Below, piece by piece: positions 52,201 through 60,888 of a DNA stretch of 64,000 nt. The stretch comes from Marinobacter sp. THAF197a. GTDB lineage: Bacteria > Pseudomonadota > Gammaproteobacteria > Pseudomonadales > Oleiphilaceae. Below the pieces are notes generated by a model, which was not told the DNA's origin, did no database searches, and saw only the letters and a list, made by a program, of their open reading frames with translations. Numbering within the stretch: position 1 is the first letter of the stretch; each line of letters starts with the position of its first letter. The stretch covers positions 4,200,019-4,264,018 of the forward strand of contig NZ_CP045324.1 in assembly GCF_009363275.1 (NCBI RefSeq), in the 5' to 3' direction. The translations under genes and the position numbers were made by a program.

Positions 52201-52371
52201 TTCGGCGGCAGCGCCAGTGTAGTCGGTCGATACCGACACAATGGGCGGATCGATGTCCGGATACTCCCGAACGGGCAGTCCCATCAGTGCCGCCACCCCA
52301 AACACCACAATCAGCAGGCTCAGGACCGTGGCAAATACCGGGCGCTTGATGGAAATATCGGAGAGGACCAT
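49225..52371 (-). CDS. RND-family efflux transporter, inner-membrane pump (HAE-1 type)
   Basis: 1048-residue AcrB/MexB-like trimeric proton/drug antiporter. The N-terminus MVLSDISIKRPVFATVLSLL, the TM4 proton-relay motif GLVVDDAIVMLENIQRR with its Asp pair, and the late motif FGAVPLVIATGAGAESR are diagnostic. The sequence is closest to the MexF/VexF-type group by eye (unverified). It starts 3 bp after the fusion-protein stop. No outer-membrane channel gene is adjacent, so a TolC/OprM homologue elsewhere must serve it. Confidence 0.95.
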   Translation of the reverse strand: MVLSDISIKRPVFATVLSLLIVVFGVAALMGLPVREYPDIDPPIVSVSTDYTGAAAEVVDTQITQVIEGAISGIEGIRSIESSTEQGESRTSIEFNTSRDIDVAANDVRDAVARVANQLPDEADAPRVRKADSDARPMMWVTLLSDVWDSAELSDFADRVLVDRLSVLDGVADVRIGGERRYAIRVWLDRERLAARNITVAEVERALRDNNVELPAGQVDSSTRNFTVRAEGRLSSVEEFRNLVVRRDGNDLLRLGEVANIQMGVESDISRLRANGKTAIGLGIIRQSKANTVAVSDAVRAELERIRDTLPPEVSLAESYDESIFIRASIKEVLITLGIAVSLVILVIFLFLRSWRATLIPAVTIPVAVIGAFIGLGFLGFSINVLTLLAIILAIGLVVDDAIVMLENIQRRIDEGEPPLLAAYRGAKQVAFAIIATTLTLIAVFVPISFMGGNVGRLFAEFGFTLAAAVIFSSLVALTLAPMLCSKWLQHSPESEEGHRLWAFSEKVLNGLTNGYKKLLTFSLNQPGLLLGLGVAGLIIATVIFPRLPQELAPTEDRGVIIMPTSAPRGSTVEYTDHFVRQAETQLLPYLDEGIAARFLSIVGFREEEDNAFMIMGLTHWDNRDIKQQQVTSEIRQKLADISGVRINVINPPGLGQRGFNQPVEFVVAGPDYESVQAWSEEIVERAKENPNLINVDTDFELTRPELRLNIDRDRAADLDITVQDVGLTLQTMLASRNVTTYVDRGREYDVIIQADDANRATPGDLEQIFLRPREGGELIPIKALVSVEEIGANPDLRRIDRLPAVVISASLADGYDLGSALTYLNNLAVDNLPPEARLSYKGLSREFQDSSAAIYLTFGLAFVIVFLVLAAQFESWIHPLIIMLSVPLAVTGALIALAWSGISLNIYSQIGIIMLLGLMAKNGILIVEFANQLRDKGYEVRDAILEGATLRFRPVLMTTISTVFGAVPLVIATGAGAESRAAIGMVILGGLVFATTLTLFIIPVLYNLLARFAKSSNAVEKELERLASGSAGGSSPAGSPASKADDF

Positions 52372-52374
52372 AGA

Positions 52375-53469
52375 TCAGGACTCCCGGCTGGAAATAAACC
52401 GGTTATCCGGTATTGCCAGATCAGACTCCAACAGCCTGAGCCGGTCACCGGTACTCAGGCGATCCTGGCCGGTGACCACTACCTGGTCCTCGGCCTCCAG
52501 GCCATCCACCACCTCAACCAGGCCGGGCATTCGCGAGCCCGTGCGCACCGACACCCGGCGGGCAACACCATCTTCTGCCACAAATACATACTTCTGATCA
52601 CCCCGGATCATGACCGCCTGTTCTGGTATGACCAGGCCTTCTCGCTCCTGCAGTGTCAGAGACGCCGACATGAATTGGCCGGGTCGTAAACGGCCCTCAG
52701 AGTTGTCGATCAGTGCCCGAACGGACAGCGTCCGGCTCAGCTCATTGATCCGGGTAGCCAGTTCAATCAGCTCTCCCTCAAAGGTTTCTCCGGGAAACGC
52801 AGGGGATGTTGCCCGCACTCGTTGACCAATCCTGACCTGGCCAATAAATCGTTCAGGAACGGCAAAGTTGAGCTCCATCCGATCATTGGTGTCCAGTGTC
52901 GTGATGGTGGTGCCCGCCTGGAGAAAAGCGCCCACGCTGATGTCTGAGAGCCCGACAACGCCGGCGAACGGCGCTTCGATCCGATGGTTCTGTAACCGGA
53001 CCCTTGCAGCCTCTCGCTGAGCAATGGCAACGTCGACGGCGGTTCTGAGTTCATCGACCTGGGACTGGGAGATACTGTTATTGGCTCGCAGCCTCTGAGC
53101 CCGTTCATACTGGCGCCGGGCATCAGCCAGCTGAGCCTCAATAACCGCAAGGTCAGCCCGGGCCTGGCGATCATCCAACCGGAGCAGAACAGCCCCTTGG
53201 GCTACCGCAGCACCTGGCTGCAGGTTCAGCTCCATCACTCGACCGCTCACCTCAGTAGTCAACTCTACCGAGTTCAGGGCTCGCAGATTTGCCACGGCGC
53301 CAACGGTGTCACGAACCCGTTGCCGTTCCGGTGTTACCACATTGACGGCACTGGCCTGAGCCTCGCCACCGCTCTGGCCACTGTCTCCTGACTCCAGGTT
53401 CAGGTAAATACCAGCCCCTGCAGCCACCACCGCAACCAGAACCACAGCGATCAGCCATTGTTTCCACAT
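52375..53469 (-). CDS. RND efflux periplasmic adaptor (membrane fusion protein)
   Basis: 364-residue adaptor anchored by an N-terminal helix (WLIAVVLVAVVAAGAGIYL). The lipoyl halves flank a coiled-coil hairpin at about 95-170 (DDRQARADLAVIEAQLADAR and IAQREAARVRLQNHRIEAPF). The beta-barrel segment with GQRVRATSPAFPGETFEG follows. It is translated just ahead of the pump gene and forms the bridge to the outer-membrane channel. Confidence 0.94.
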   Translation of the reverse strand: MWKQWLIAVVLVAVVAAGAGIYLNLESGDSGQSGGEAQASAVNVVTPERQRVRDTVGAVANLRALNSVELTTEVSGRVMELNLQPGAAVAQGAVLLRLDDRQARADLAVIEAQLADARRQYERAQRLRANNSISQSQVDELRTAVDVAIAQREAARVRLQNHRIEAPFAGVVGLSDISVGAFLQAGTTITTLDTNDRMELNFAVPERFIGQVRIGQRVRATSPAFPGETFEGELIELATRINELSRTLSVRALIDNSEGRLRPGQFMSASLTLQEREGLVIPEQAVMIRGDQKYVFVAEDGVARRVSVRTGSRMPGLVEVVDGLEAEDQVVVTGQDRLSTGDRLRLLESDLAIPDNRFISSRES

Positions 53470-53498
53470 GGGTTTTGCTAACCTTTCAGATATAAATG

Positions 53499-54077
53499 TT
53501 ACGAGTCGTCCCCGTACCCCAGTTTCTGGATAACCAGTACCACCTCACCAACCTCGACGCCCCATTTGCTCATGGTGGTCTGGTTGATCAGGGTGCCTGG
53601 TGTGATCAGGTACATCCAGTCATCCATCCGGACGTCTATGGTGCCATCGCCGTATGACACCCTTAGTACATAATTCATATGGATGGCGTTGCCCTGCCAG
53701 CGCATGGTGCCGGGTTTGACTACGTCGCCAGCCTCGGCATGGTAGCTGTCGCCGGCCGGCGTCAGCGTCCAAACCCGGGTTTGAACCTCTCCGTCGTTGA
53801 ACCGGAATACTTCATCCAGAGTGCCAACACCCTCATCGTTCCAGGTGGCCACAATATCGGCGTCAAAGGTACGAATGACCTTACCGGAGAAGTTCTTGAC
53901 TACTCCACGGGCAGAAAGTTCGCCCTGGAAAAATTCCCGGGGGATCAGCTCCGGTTGCGCGTCGCGATAATCGTCCAGTGAAGGGCCAGCACAGCCTGCC
54001 AGCAAAGATACCATCAACAGTATAAGAGCAACTGACCAGACACCACCGGCTTTAAGTCGAATTTCCCTGTTTTGCAT
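53499..54077 (-). CDS. DUF3833 lipoprotein
   Basis: 192-residue protein with a signal peptide ending in a lipobox (LLAGC, Cys about residue 29), so it is predicted to be a lipoprotein. The body has the DUF3833 features FFQGELSARGVVKNFSGKV and RWQGNAIHMNYVLRVSY. The function of the family is unknown. It lies 29 bp upstream of the adaptor gene and probably begins the RND operon. The 235-bp region 54078-54312 before the divergent dehydrogenase gene holds no gene and no convincing promoter. Confidence 0.82.
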   Translation of the reverse strand: MQNREIRLKAGGVWSVALILLMVSLLAGCAGPSLDDYRDAQPELIPREFFQGELSARGVVKNFSGKVIRTFDADIVATWNDEGVGTLDEVFRFNDGEVQTRVWTLTPAGDSYHAEAGDVVKPGTMRWQGNAIHMNYVLRVSYGDGTIDVRMDDWMYLITPGTLINQTTMSKWGVEVGEVVLVIQKLGYGDDS

Positions 54078-54312
54078 GACTTTTACACTCCGCTAGATGG
54101 CCTTGGCTAAGACGTCGTCGAGTTGTGATTTACGGGCCAGGAGCAATATCCGATCAGGCAGATATGAAATGCGTCATTTGAGCCAATTGTCCATTCTGAC
54201 ATGCAGACAAGCGCTTTCCGTCAATGGCAGCCGCAAGTGAATGCCGTAAAACAGCAGTCATAACGGGCCTCGGGCCCGACCGGATTGCGATAACAGACTG
54301 TGAGGATGGGTT

Positions 54313-56133
54313 ATGCCAGTGTACAAAGCGCCATTGCGTGACATGAAATTTCTGCTTAACGACGTGTTCGACTACCCGGGCCACTACCAGACCCTGGCCT
54401 CTGGAGAGAACGCAACACCGGATATTGTAGACGCCATTCTGACCGAGTGCGGGCGCTTCTGTGAGGAAGTGCTGAGCCCAATCTACCAGACGGGTGACGA
54501 AGAAGGCTGCCGCCTGGAAAACGGAGAGGTCACCACGCCCAAAGGCTACAAAGAAGCGTATGACCAATACGTGATGGGCGGCTGGCAGGGCTTGTCAGCC
54601 CCCGAGGAATACGGCGGCCAGGGCCTGCCGGCGTCTATGGGCCTGTTCAAACAGGAAATGATGGGCACCGCCAACTGGTCGTTCTCCATGTACCCGGGGC
54701 TGTCACTGGGTGCCATGAACACCATTTTCCTGCACGGCTCCGAAGACCAGAAGCAAACCTACCTGGTTCCCCTGACCGAGGGCCGCTGGGGCGGCACCAT
54801 GTGCCTCACCGAGCCCCAGTGCGGCACCGACCTGGGCCAGGTGAAGACCAAGGCCGAACCACAGGCGGATGGCAGCTACAAGCTGACCGGTACCAAGATC
54901 TTCATTTCCTCCGGTGATCACGACCTGACCGAAAACATTGTTCACATTGTGCTGGCACGTCTGCCGGATGCGCCTAAAGGCACCCGGGGCATCAGCCTGT
55001 TCATCGTACCCAAGTTCCTGCCGGCCGCAGATGGCAGCGTGGGCGAACGCAATGGCGTGAACTGCGGCAGCCTGGAAAAGAAAATGGGTATCAAGGCCTC
55101 GGCCACCTGCGTGATGAATTTCGACGGTGCCACCGGCTACCTGATCGGCCCGGAAAATGAGGGCCTGGAGTGCATGTTCACCTTCATGAACACCGCCCGT
55201 ATCGGCACTGCCATTCAGGGCGTTGGCCCGGCTGAGCTGTCGTACCAGTGGGCGCTGGACTACGCCAAGGAACGCCGTTCCATGCGCGCGCTGTCTGGCA
55301 AGAAAGAGCCAGACCAGGTGGCCGACAGCCTGATTCACCACGCGGATGTAAGGCGCATGCTGCTGACCCAGAAAGCCATCGCCGAAGGCGGCCGCGCCAT
55401 GCTGTATTACGCCGCCAGGCTGGCAGACCACATGGTTGAGGCGCACACCGTGGGCGATGACGAGAAGGCCGAGAAATACGACGACAAACTGGGTTTCCTG
55501 ACCCCGATTCTCAAAGGTTTCCTGACCGAACTGGGCAATGAAGCCGCCAATCTGGGTGTGCAGGTGTTCGGTGGCCACGGATACATCCGTGAGCACGGCA
55601 TGGAACAGATCGTTCGTGATACCCGGATTGCCACGCTTTACGAGGGCACCACCGGCATCCAGGCACTGGACCTGCTGGGCCGTAAAGTGTTGCTGATGAC
55701 CCAGGGCGGCGCGGTAAGGGAATTCACCCTGAAAATTGCCAACTTTGCCCGCAAACACCTGACCAACAAACAGCTGCGCCCGATGGCCATCGAGCTTCTG
55801 AAACTGACGGCCCAGTGGAACCTGCTCACCGTCAGGGTGATGCTGGCGGCCCGCAAAGACCGCGATGTGGTCAGCGCTGCCGCCCACGACTTCCTGATGT
55901 ACAGCGGTTACGTGACCATGGCCTATATGTGGTTGCGTCAGTCCGCGGTGGCCGCCGACAAGCTGGAGAACGGCGGCGACGAGTCTGAAGCCTTCTATCA
56001 GACCAAGCTGGCAACCGCCGAGTTCTACTACGAGCGCCTGCTACCACGGGCCCAGGCCCACGCCACCAGCATGCTCAGCCCGACTCGCAACCTGATGCAG
56101 GTGGAGCCGGACAATATGGCCTTTACCGGGTAA
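54313..56133 (+). CDS. Acyl-CoA dehydrogenase, long (about 600-residue) subfamily
   Basis: 606-residue FAD enzyme of beta-oxidation or a related acyl-CoA oxidation. Motifs include MCLTEPQCGTDLGQVKTKA and KIFISSGDHDL in the beta-domain, EKKMGIKASATCVMNFDGA, and FGGHGYIREHGMEQIVRDTR followed by ATLYEGTTGIQALDLLGRK, which carries the catalytic Glu. The extra C-terminal helical domain of about 130 residues defines the subfamily that also contains DmdC (methylmercaptopropionyl-CoA dehydrogenase). Chain length and substrate cannot be read. The start ATG has GAGGATGG upstream. A terminator follows directly. Confidence 0.93.
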   Translation: MPVYKAPLRDMKFLLNDVFDYPGHYQTLASGENATPDIVDAILTECGRFCEEVLSPIYQTGDEEGCRLENGEVTTPKGYKEAYDQYVMGGWQGLSAPEEYGGQGLPASMGLFKQEMMGTANWSFSMYPGLSLGAMNTIFLHGSEDQKQTYLVPLTEGRWGGTMCLTEPQCGTDLGQVKTKAEPQADGSYKLTGTKIFISSGDHDLTENIVHIVLARLPDAPKGTRGISLFIVPKFLPAADGSVGERNGVNCGSLEKKMGIKASATCVMNFDGATGYLIGPENEGLECMFTFMNTARIGTAIQGVGPAELSYQWALDYAKERRSMRALSGKKEPDQVADSLIHHADVRRMLLTQKAIAEGGRAMLYYAARLADHMVEAHTVGDDEKAEKYDDKLGFLTPILKGFLTELGNEAANLGVQVFGGHGYIREHGMEQIVRDTRIATLYEGTTGIQALDLLGRKVLLMTQGGAVREFTLKIANFARKHLTNKQLRPMAIELLKLTAQWNLLTVRVMLAARKDRDVVSAAAHDFLMYSGYVTMAYMWLRQSAVAADKLENGGDESEAFYQTKLATAEFYYERLLPRAQAHATSMLSPTRNLMQVEPDNMAFTG

Positions 56134-56150
56134 TTACCCGGTAACTTTAT

Positions 56151-56179
56151 GTCCCGGGCAAGGCCCGGGACTTTTTCTT
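56151..56179 (+). terminator. Rho-independent terminator after the acyl-CoA dehydrogenase gene
   Basis: GTCCCGGGC-AAG-GCCCGGGAC (56151-56171) is a perfect 9-bp stem followed by TTTTTCTT. This is a textbook intrinsic terminator on the plus strand. Confidence 0.93.
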
Positions 56180-56200
56180 TGTATCAGCAGTAACTGCCGC

Positions 56201-56950
56201 TCACAGCCCCCACTTGGTCTCGATGGCCTCGTACATCCCGTTGTTGCGAATGGTCTCCAGTCCCTGGCGCAGCTTGCGAATCACTTCCTCTGAAGTCTCG
56301 AGGTTCATTGCCAGGTACAGTTCGGTGTTATTGAACGAAAACACAGGCTCCAGGCCTTCAACGTCCTGTTGGGAGGCGAAGTAAGGTCCTGCCAGCCGGT
56401 CTGCAATCCACAGATCAACCTGGCCCAGTTCCAGACGCTTGGGGTTGAGGTCATCGCTGTCCATGGCTGATACCCGAAAGTCCCGCTCCAACAGGTACTC
56501 GGTCATCACATCGCCACGGTAGCCGGCGTACAGCATGCCGCGGGTATCTTCCAGGCTGTCAATTTTCAAATCGGTGCCCGGGGGTGCAAAAATCGTCCAC
56601 AGGTTGGTGGTCAGTGGCCCTACCCACTTGAACTGGGAAGCCCGATTTTCCGTGTAGGTGGTGCAGTAGATACCATGATTCTTCTTGTTCAGCGCACGGT
56701 TATAGCCAAAATCCCAGTTGCGCAACTTGATCACGTAATCCAGCCCGGAGTGCTCGAGAATAGCCTTGACCATTTCTGTGCACAGACCATCAATGCCATC
56801 TTCGTTATGCTCGAAGGCACGACCCGTGGCACTCATGTTGTAGGGAGGGAAGTTCTCGGTATAGATATAGATGCGCTCAGACGCCACGGCCGGCACTGGT
56901 GTCGTGAACAGGGCAAAAACGACCGCAGTAACGCACAGCAGGTTACGCAC
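56201..56950 (-). CDS. Periplasmic solute-binding protein (SBP_bac_3 family)
   Basis: 249-residue exported protein beginning with GTG 56950 and a strong AAGGAG site. The signal peptide ends AVASE. The mature start IYIYTENFPPYNM and GIDGLCTEMVKAILEHSGLDY are typical of polar amino-acid-type binding proteins. It has no adjacent permease or ATPase. It resembles the protein at 18780 in class but is not a close copy. The ligand is unknown. Confidence 0.78.
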   Translation of the reverse strand: MRNLLCVTAVVFALFTTPVPAVASERIYIYTENFPPYNMSATGRAFEHNEDGIDGLCTEMVKAILEHSGLDYVIKLRNWDFGYNRALNKKNHGIYCTTYTENRASQFKWVGPLTTNLWTIFAPPGTDLKIDSLEDTRGMLYAGYRGDVMTEYLLERDFRVSAMDSDDLNPKRLELGQVDLWIADRLAGPYFASQQDVEGLEPVFSFNNTELYLAMNLETSEEVIRKLRQGLETIRNNGMYEAIETKWGL

Positions 56951-57112
56951 AGGTTATCTCCTTTAACTCGAATGGCATGAAACCGCCAAACTGGCGGCAC
57001 CAATAGATGGGTGCGGAGTTTACCCGACGCTTTGACGTTGTTTTACAACTAAACTGTTTGTTTTCGTAAGGGAATTCGTCAGGCCGCCGGGCGAATGCCG
57101 GCGGTCTGGGTT

Positions 57113-57131
57113 TGTGGATAACTGTGGATAA
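57113..57131 (+). other. Tandem perfect DnaA boxes
   Basis: TGTGGATAA occurs at 57113-57121 and again at 57123-57131, a direct repeat with 1 bp between. It abuts the 3' end of the TonB-dependent receptor gene. A CCGCCGG/CCGGCGG hairpin lies just left at about 57083-57104. Another perfect box (TTATCCACA) is inside the receptor gene at 57254-57262. Confidence 0.7.
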
Positions 57132-57132
57132 C

Positions 57133-59325
57133 TCAGAAATCGACGGTGGCGGAGAGCCACAGTCGGCGCCCCTCTTCTACCGTTCCGCCGCTGGCCATGC
57201 CACGGAAGATATACACATAATCCGAAGCCCAGGCATCCACCTGGTTGCCGTTGTTATCCACATACGAATACTCACTGCCAGACAGGAACTCCTTGTCGAA
57301 CAGGTTGTAAATGGTGGCGGTGAGTTTTACCCGCTCGCTGGCCTGATAGGCGCCGCCCATGTGGAAGAGCGCATAGGCGCTCAGGTCACCCACCTGGTCA
57401 AACACCGCTGCTTCTTCGGCGGTGAAATTCTCCCGGTTCTTCAGATAGCGGGTACGCTCACCCCGGTATTCGCCGGACAACCATAGATCCAGCTGCGGAG
57501 AAGCCTGCCAGTTCAGGCGCGCATGCACCACATGCTCCGGCGTGTTGGTCAAAGGTGCCCCTTTGTTGTCACCACTCTTCTGCTCAGTGTCGGTATAGGT
57601 ATAGTTGCCGCGAATACTCCAGTCCTGAGCAAAGCGCCAGCTGGACGCCAGCTCGATACCCCGGGTTTCAGCCTTGCCGATGTTATCCAGCTGGTCGTAG
57701 GTGCCGTCCGGAATCCTAGGGTCACCACTGATGGTCACCGGCGCTCCGCTGTCGATCTTGTCCTTGAACTGGGTGAAGAATACCGTGGCGTTGGCTTTGA
57801 AACCTTGCAGGTTGTCAAAGTAGGCGCCTACCTCGTAGTTGGTGCTTTTTTCCGGTTCCAGGTCCGGTGTGCCTATGGTCAGCACCTCACCCTGGCTGGT
57901 GACACCGTTGATGCCATTGTGCAAATCATTGATGTCAGGGGTTTTATAACCCTGACTGACACCACCCTTGAGGGTCCAGCTGGGTGACGTGTTCCACACC
58001 AGATAAGCCCGGGGCGTAAAATGGCCGGAGAAAGCGTCATGATCTTCGTAACGCCCTCCCAGCGTCAGGGCCAGATCGTCTCTCAGATACCATTCATCCT
58101 CGGCAAACACCGCCCAGGATTCCTGTTTGAAGGTGGTGTTGGCAACGCTGTCTTCCAGTCGGGTATCACGGTACTGTGCCCCCAGCGTCACGATGTGGTT
58201 GGCGGTGACGGGCGCAACCAACCGGGTATCAAACACGGTATCTTCCGATTCCAGCTTGCGATCCTGGCCACCAATCAGATTCTGATAGGGCGCATCGTAA
58301 GGCGTGCCGATGGTACCCGGAATGGTCCGGCCTTTGGTTTCGGTCACGTTGTACGTCAGATCACTGCTCCAGGTGCCAAAGCCCAGCTGGCTGGCATGGC
58401 CCAGGGCAATCTGGTCACGGTTGAACCGTAGCTCGTCCCGATAGCCATTGGCGGTGTTGGTGTCAGCGTTGCAGGCCCGATTCTGCCCATCCAGGGTACC
58501 CAGTTGGCAACGGTCATTGTTGTACACCTGGCGCCCCTGTTCGGCATCCAGATAAAACTCCTGCCCCTGGACCGGCACCAGCGTCAACCGTGCGCCAAGG
58601 TTATGGTTACGACCGTCCACCGGTGCAACACCCCGCTTGGGCGCCTCACTACCGTCGTCGAAACTCAGATCCGCCGCCGACCGATCAAACACACTGCCGC
58701 GCACTGCCAGCCCGAGCAGATTATCGATCAGCGGTCCACTGGTGTAGAAACTGGCTTTACCGTTATCGCCGTATTCCCGGTGTTGCTGGAAGGTATGTTC
58801 GAGCGTGACCGAGCCACTCCAGTCATCCGACACCTTCTTGGTAATGATGTTGACCACACCCCCGATCGCGTCAGAACCGTAGAGCGTCGACATAGGTCCA
58901 CGGATCACTTCAATACGCTCAATCGCCGACAAGGGCGGAATGAAGCTGGTGGAGGTATCACCAAAGCCATTGGGAGTGACGTTGCCCGGAGGATTCTGGC
59001 GGCGGCCATCAATCAGGATCAGGGTGTACTCGCTCGGAAGGCCTCGAATACTGATGTTCAGCCCACCAGTCTTGCCGGTGCTCTGGCGCACATCCACACC
59101 TTCCACGGTTTCCAGGGCTTCCGCCAGATTGGAGAACTGGCTTTGTTGCAGATTCTGCTGGCTGATCACACTGATGCTGGCCGGAGCATCCGTCACCTTT
59201 TGCTCAAAGCCCGATGCCGAAACAACCAGCTCATCCAGTTGCGTCGGTTGGGCAACACTGTGTAGAGAAAAGGTGCTGCTAACAGCCGCAACAGACACGG
59301 CCAGAATTGAGGGCCTGAATACCAT
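57133..59325 (-). CDS. TonB-dependent outer-membrane receptor (FepA/CirA-like)
   Basis: 730-residue receptor. A signal peptide is followed by a TonB-box-like stretch (LDELVVSASG). The plug domain has ALETVEGVDVRQSTGKTGGL, ISIRGLPSEYTLILIDGRRQ and VIRGPMSTLYGSDAIGGVVN. The barrel ends in Phe (LWLSATVDF). The family takes up ferric siderophores, and a Fur-like box lies about 40 bp upstream, so iron regulation is likely. The start has AAGGAG. No siderophore-synthesis or inner-membrane transport gene is next to it. Confidence 0.94.
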   Translation of the reverse strand: MVFRPSILAVSVAAVSSTFSLHSVAQPTQLDELVVSASGFEQKVTDAPASISVISQQNLQQSQFSNLAEALETVEGVDVRQSTGKTGGLNISIRGLPSEYTLILIDGRRQNPPGNVTPNGFGDTSTSFIPPLSAIERIEVIRGPMSTLYGSDAIGGVVNIITKKVSDDWSGSVTLEHTFQQHREYGDNGKASFYTSGPLIDNLLGLAVRGSVFDRSAADLSFDDGSEAPKRGVAPVDGRNHNLGARLTLVPVQGQEFYLDAEQGRQVYNNDRCQLGTLDGQNRACNADTNTANGYRDELRFNRDQIALGHASQLGFGTWSSDLTYNVTETKGRTIPGTIGTPYDAPYQNLIGGQDRKLESEDTVFDTRLVAPVTANHIVTLGAQYRDTRLEDSVANTTFKQESWAVFAEDEWYLRDDLALTLGGRYEDHDAFSGHFTPRAYLVWNTSPSWTLKGGVSQGYKTPDINDLHNGINGVTSQGEVLTIGTPDLEPEKSTNYEVGAYFDNLQGFKANATVFFTQFKDKIDSGAPVTISGDPRIPDGTYDQLDNIGKAETRGIELASSWRFAQDWSIRGNYTYTDTEQKSGDNKGAPLTNTPEHVVHARLNWQASPQLDLWLSGEYRGERTRYLKNRENFTAEEAAVFDQVGDLSAYALFHMGGAYQASERVKLTATIYNLFDKEFLSGSEYSYVDNNGNQVDAWASDYVYIFRGMASGGTVEEGRRLWLSATVDF

Positions 59326-59364
59326 GAGTCACTCCTTGAAGACCAAGACTGAAAATCAGGAGCG

Positions 59365-59384
59365 AATGATATTATTTCTCATTT
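59365..59384 (-). promoter_or_regulatory. Fur-box-like operator of the TonB receptor gene
   Basis: On the minus strand AAATGAGAAATAATATCATT matches the Fur consensus GATAATGATAATCATTATC in its repeated hexamer pattern, with an adjacent ATTATC. It lies about 40 bp before the start codon, as expected for an iron-repressed promoter. Confidence 0.65.
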
Positions 59385-59444
59385 GATAATTACAACGATT
59401 TAACCGGGACGATGCGTCCCGGAAAATGGAACCCTTAACCGGGG

Positions 59445-60815
59445 CTACTTACCGATGCAGAAACTGCTGAAGATCTTGCCCAGCAGGTCATCGGGCGTGA
59501 GATGGCCAGTGATTTCGCCCAGGGCGTCCTGGGCCGCCCGAAGATCCTCAGCCAGGAGTTCCCCGGCACCATAGCCTTCCAGTTGGGTCTGTCCCTGAAG
59601 CAGGGAATCCCGAGCGCGTTCCAGGGCATCCAGGTGGCGTCGGCGGGCCAGAAAGCCGCCTTCGGTGGTACTGGCAAAGCCCATGCAGTCCTTGAGGTGG
59701 TTACGGAGGATATCCAGGCCTTCCGCCCCCTTGGCCGCCAGACGAATAACCGGTGCGGTCTGATGGGGTTCGGCGCTTATGCCAACCCGTTCGCTGGTAA
59801 GGTCTACCTTGTTGCGAATAACCGTGACCGGCGCACTGGCCGGGAGCTGATCAATAAAATCCGGCCAGATTTCGTGGGGTTCGGTTTTATCGGTGGTGGT
59901 GGCATCCACCATCAACAGGATGCGGTCAGCCTGGCGTATTTCATCCCAGGCCCGGGCGATGCCGATTTGCTCTACTTCATCCGGGCTGTCCCGGAGGCCG
60001 GCGGTGTCAATAATGTGCAACGGCATGCCATCGATGTGGATATGTTCCCGCAGGACATCCCGGGTGGTGCCTTCAATCGCAGTCACAATGGCCGCTTCCC
60101 GGCCGGCCAGGGCATTGAGCAGGCTGGATTTACCGGCATTGGGGCGGCCTGCGATCACCACTTTCATACCGTCCCTCAGAATCGTGCCCTGTTGGGCTTC
60201 CGACAGGATCTGTTTTACCTGTTGCAACAAGCCATGCAGATCATCCGCCACTTTGCCGTCGGCGAGAAAATCGATTTCTTCCTCCGGAAAGTCGATGGCC
60301 GCTTCCACGTAGATACGCAGGTGAGTCACCGCATCGACCAGTTCATCAATCCGTCTGGAAAATACACCTTGCATGGAACGCACGGCGCATCGGGCTGCCT
60401 GCTCGGAACTGCTTTCAATCAGGTCGGCAATGGCTTCGGCCTGGGCCAGGTCGAGTTTGTCATTCAGAAACGCCCGCTCGGAAAACTCGCCGGGCCGCGC
60501 CAGACGGGCGCCCAGGCTGCAGACTTCCCGCAACAGCATGTCCAGGATCACGGTGCCGCCATGGCCCTGCAACTCGAACACGTCTTCACCGGTGAACGAG
60601 TGAGGATTCGGAAAATACAGCCCGATGCCCTCGTCGATCAGTTCGCCCTGGTTATCCCGGAAGGGACCGTAATGGGCATAGCGGGGCCGGGGCTCAAAGC
60701 CGAGCATTTTACTGGCAATGTCCAGGGCTTTCGGCCCTGAAACCCGAACAATACCCACACCCGCCTGGCCCGGTGCAGTGGCGATGGCCGCGATGGTGTC
60801 TGTGGTTGCCTGCAT
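59445..60815 (-). CDS. mnmE: tRNA modification GTPase MnmE
   Basis: 456-residue GTPase partner of MnmG. The N-terminal formyl-THF-binding domain begins TIAAIATAPGQAGVGIVRVSG. The G domain has GRPNAGKSSLLNAL, the DTAGLRD switch and NKVD. The C-terminus FCIGK carries the essential Cys. It lies downstream of yidC beyond a hairpin. Its position fixes the dnaA-proximal order. Confidence 0.98.
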   Translation of the reverse strand: MQATTDTIAAIATAPGQAGVGIVRVSGPKALDIASKMLGFEPRPRYAHYGPFRDNQGELIDEGIGLYFPNPHSFTGEDVFELQGHGGTVILDMLLREVCSLGARLARPGEFSERAFLNDKLDLAQAEAIADLIESSSEQAARCAVRSMQGVFSRRIDELVDAVTHLRIYVEAAIDFPEEEIDFLADGKVADDLHGLLQQVKQILSEAQQGTILRDGMKVVIAGRPNAGKSSLLNALAGREAAIVTAIEGTTRDVLREHIHIDGMPLHIIDTAGLRDSPDEVEQIGIARAWDEIRQADRILLMVDATTTDKTEPHEIWPDFIDQLPASAPVTVIRNKVDLTSERVGISAEPHQTAPVIRLAAKGAEGLDILRNHLKDCMGFASTTEGGFLARRRHLDALERARDSLLQGQTQLEGYGAGELLAEDLRAAQDALGEITGHLTPDDLLGKIFSSFCIGK

Positions 60816-60838
60816 GGTGTGTTTTTCCTGATTAGAAA

Positions 60839-60869
60839 TGACAAAGGCTCCACAGGGGAGCCTTTGTCA
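60839..60869 (-). terminator. Hairpin between yidC and mnmE
   Basis: TGACAAAGGCTCC (60839-60851) and GGAGCCTTTGTCA (60857-60869) form a perfect 13-bp stem with a 5-nt loop, followed on the minus strand by TTTCT. It is probably a partial intrinsic terminator or attenuator ahead of mnmE. Confidence 0.65.
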
Positions 60870-60888
60870 GGTCAGTGCAACTGATTGC

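Noticed and set aside
49225..53469. RND pump and adaptor as an incomplete or decayed efflux system because no outer-membrane channel is present
   Set aside because: Both genes are intact, and many RND pairs share a TolC/OprM-type channel encoded elsewhere.
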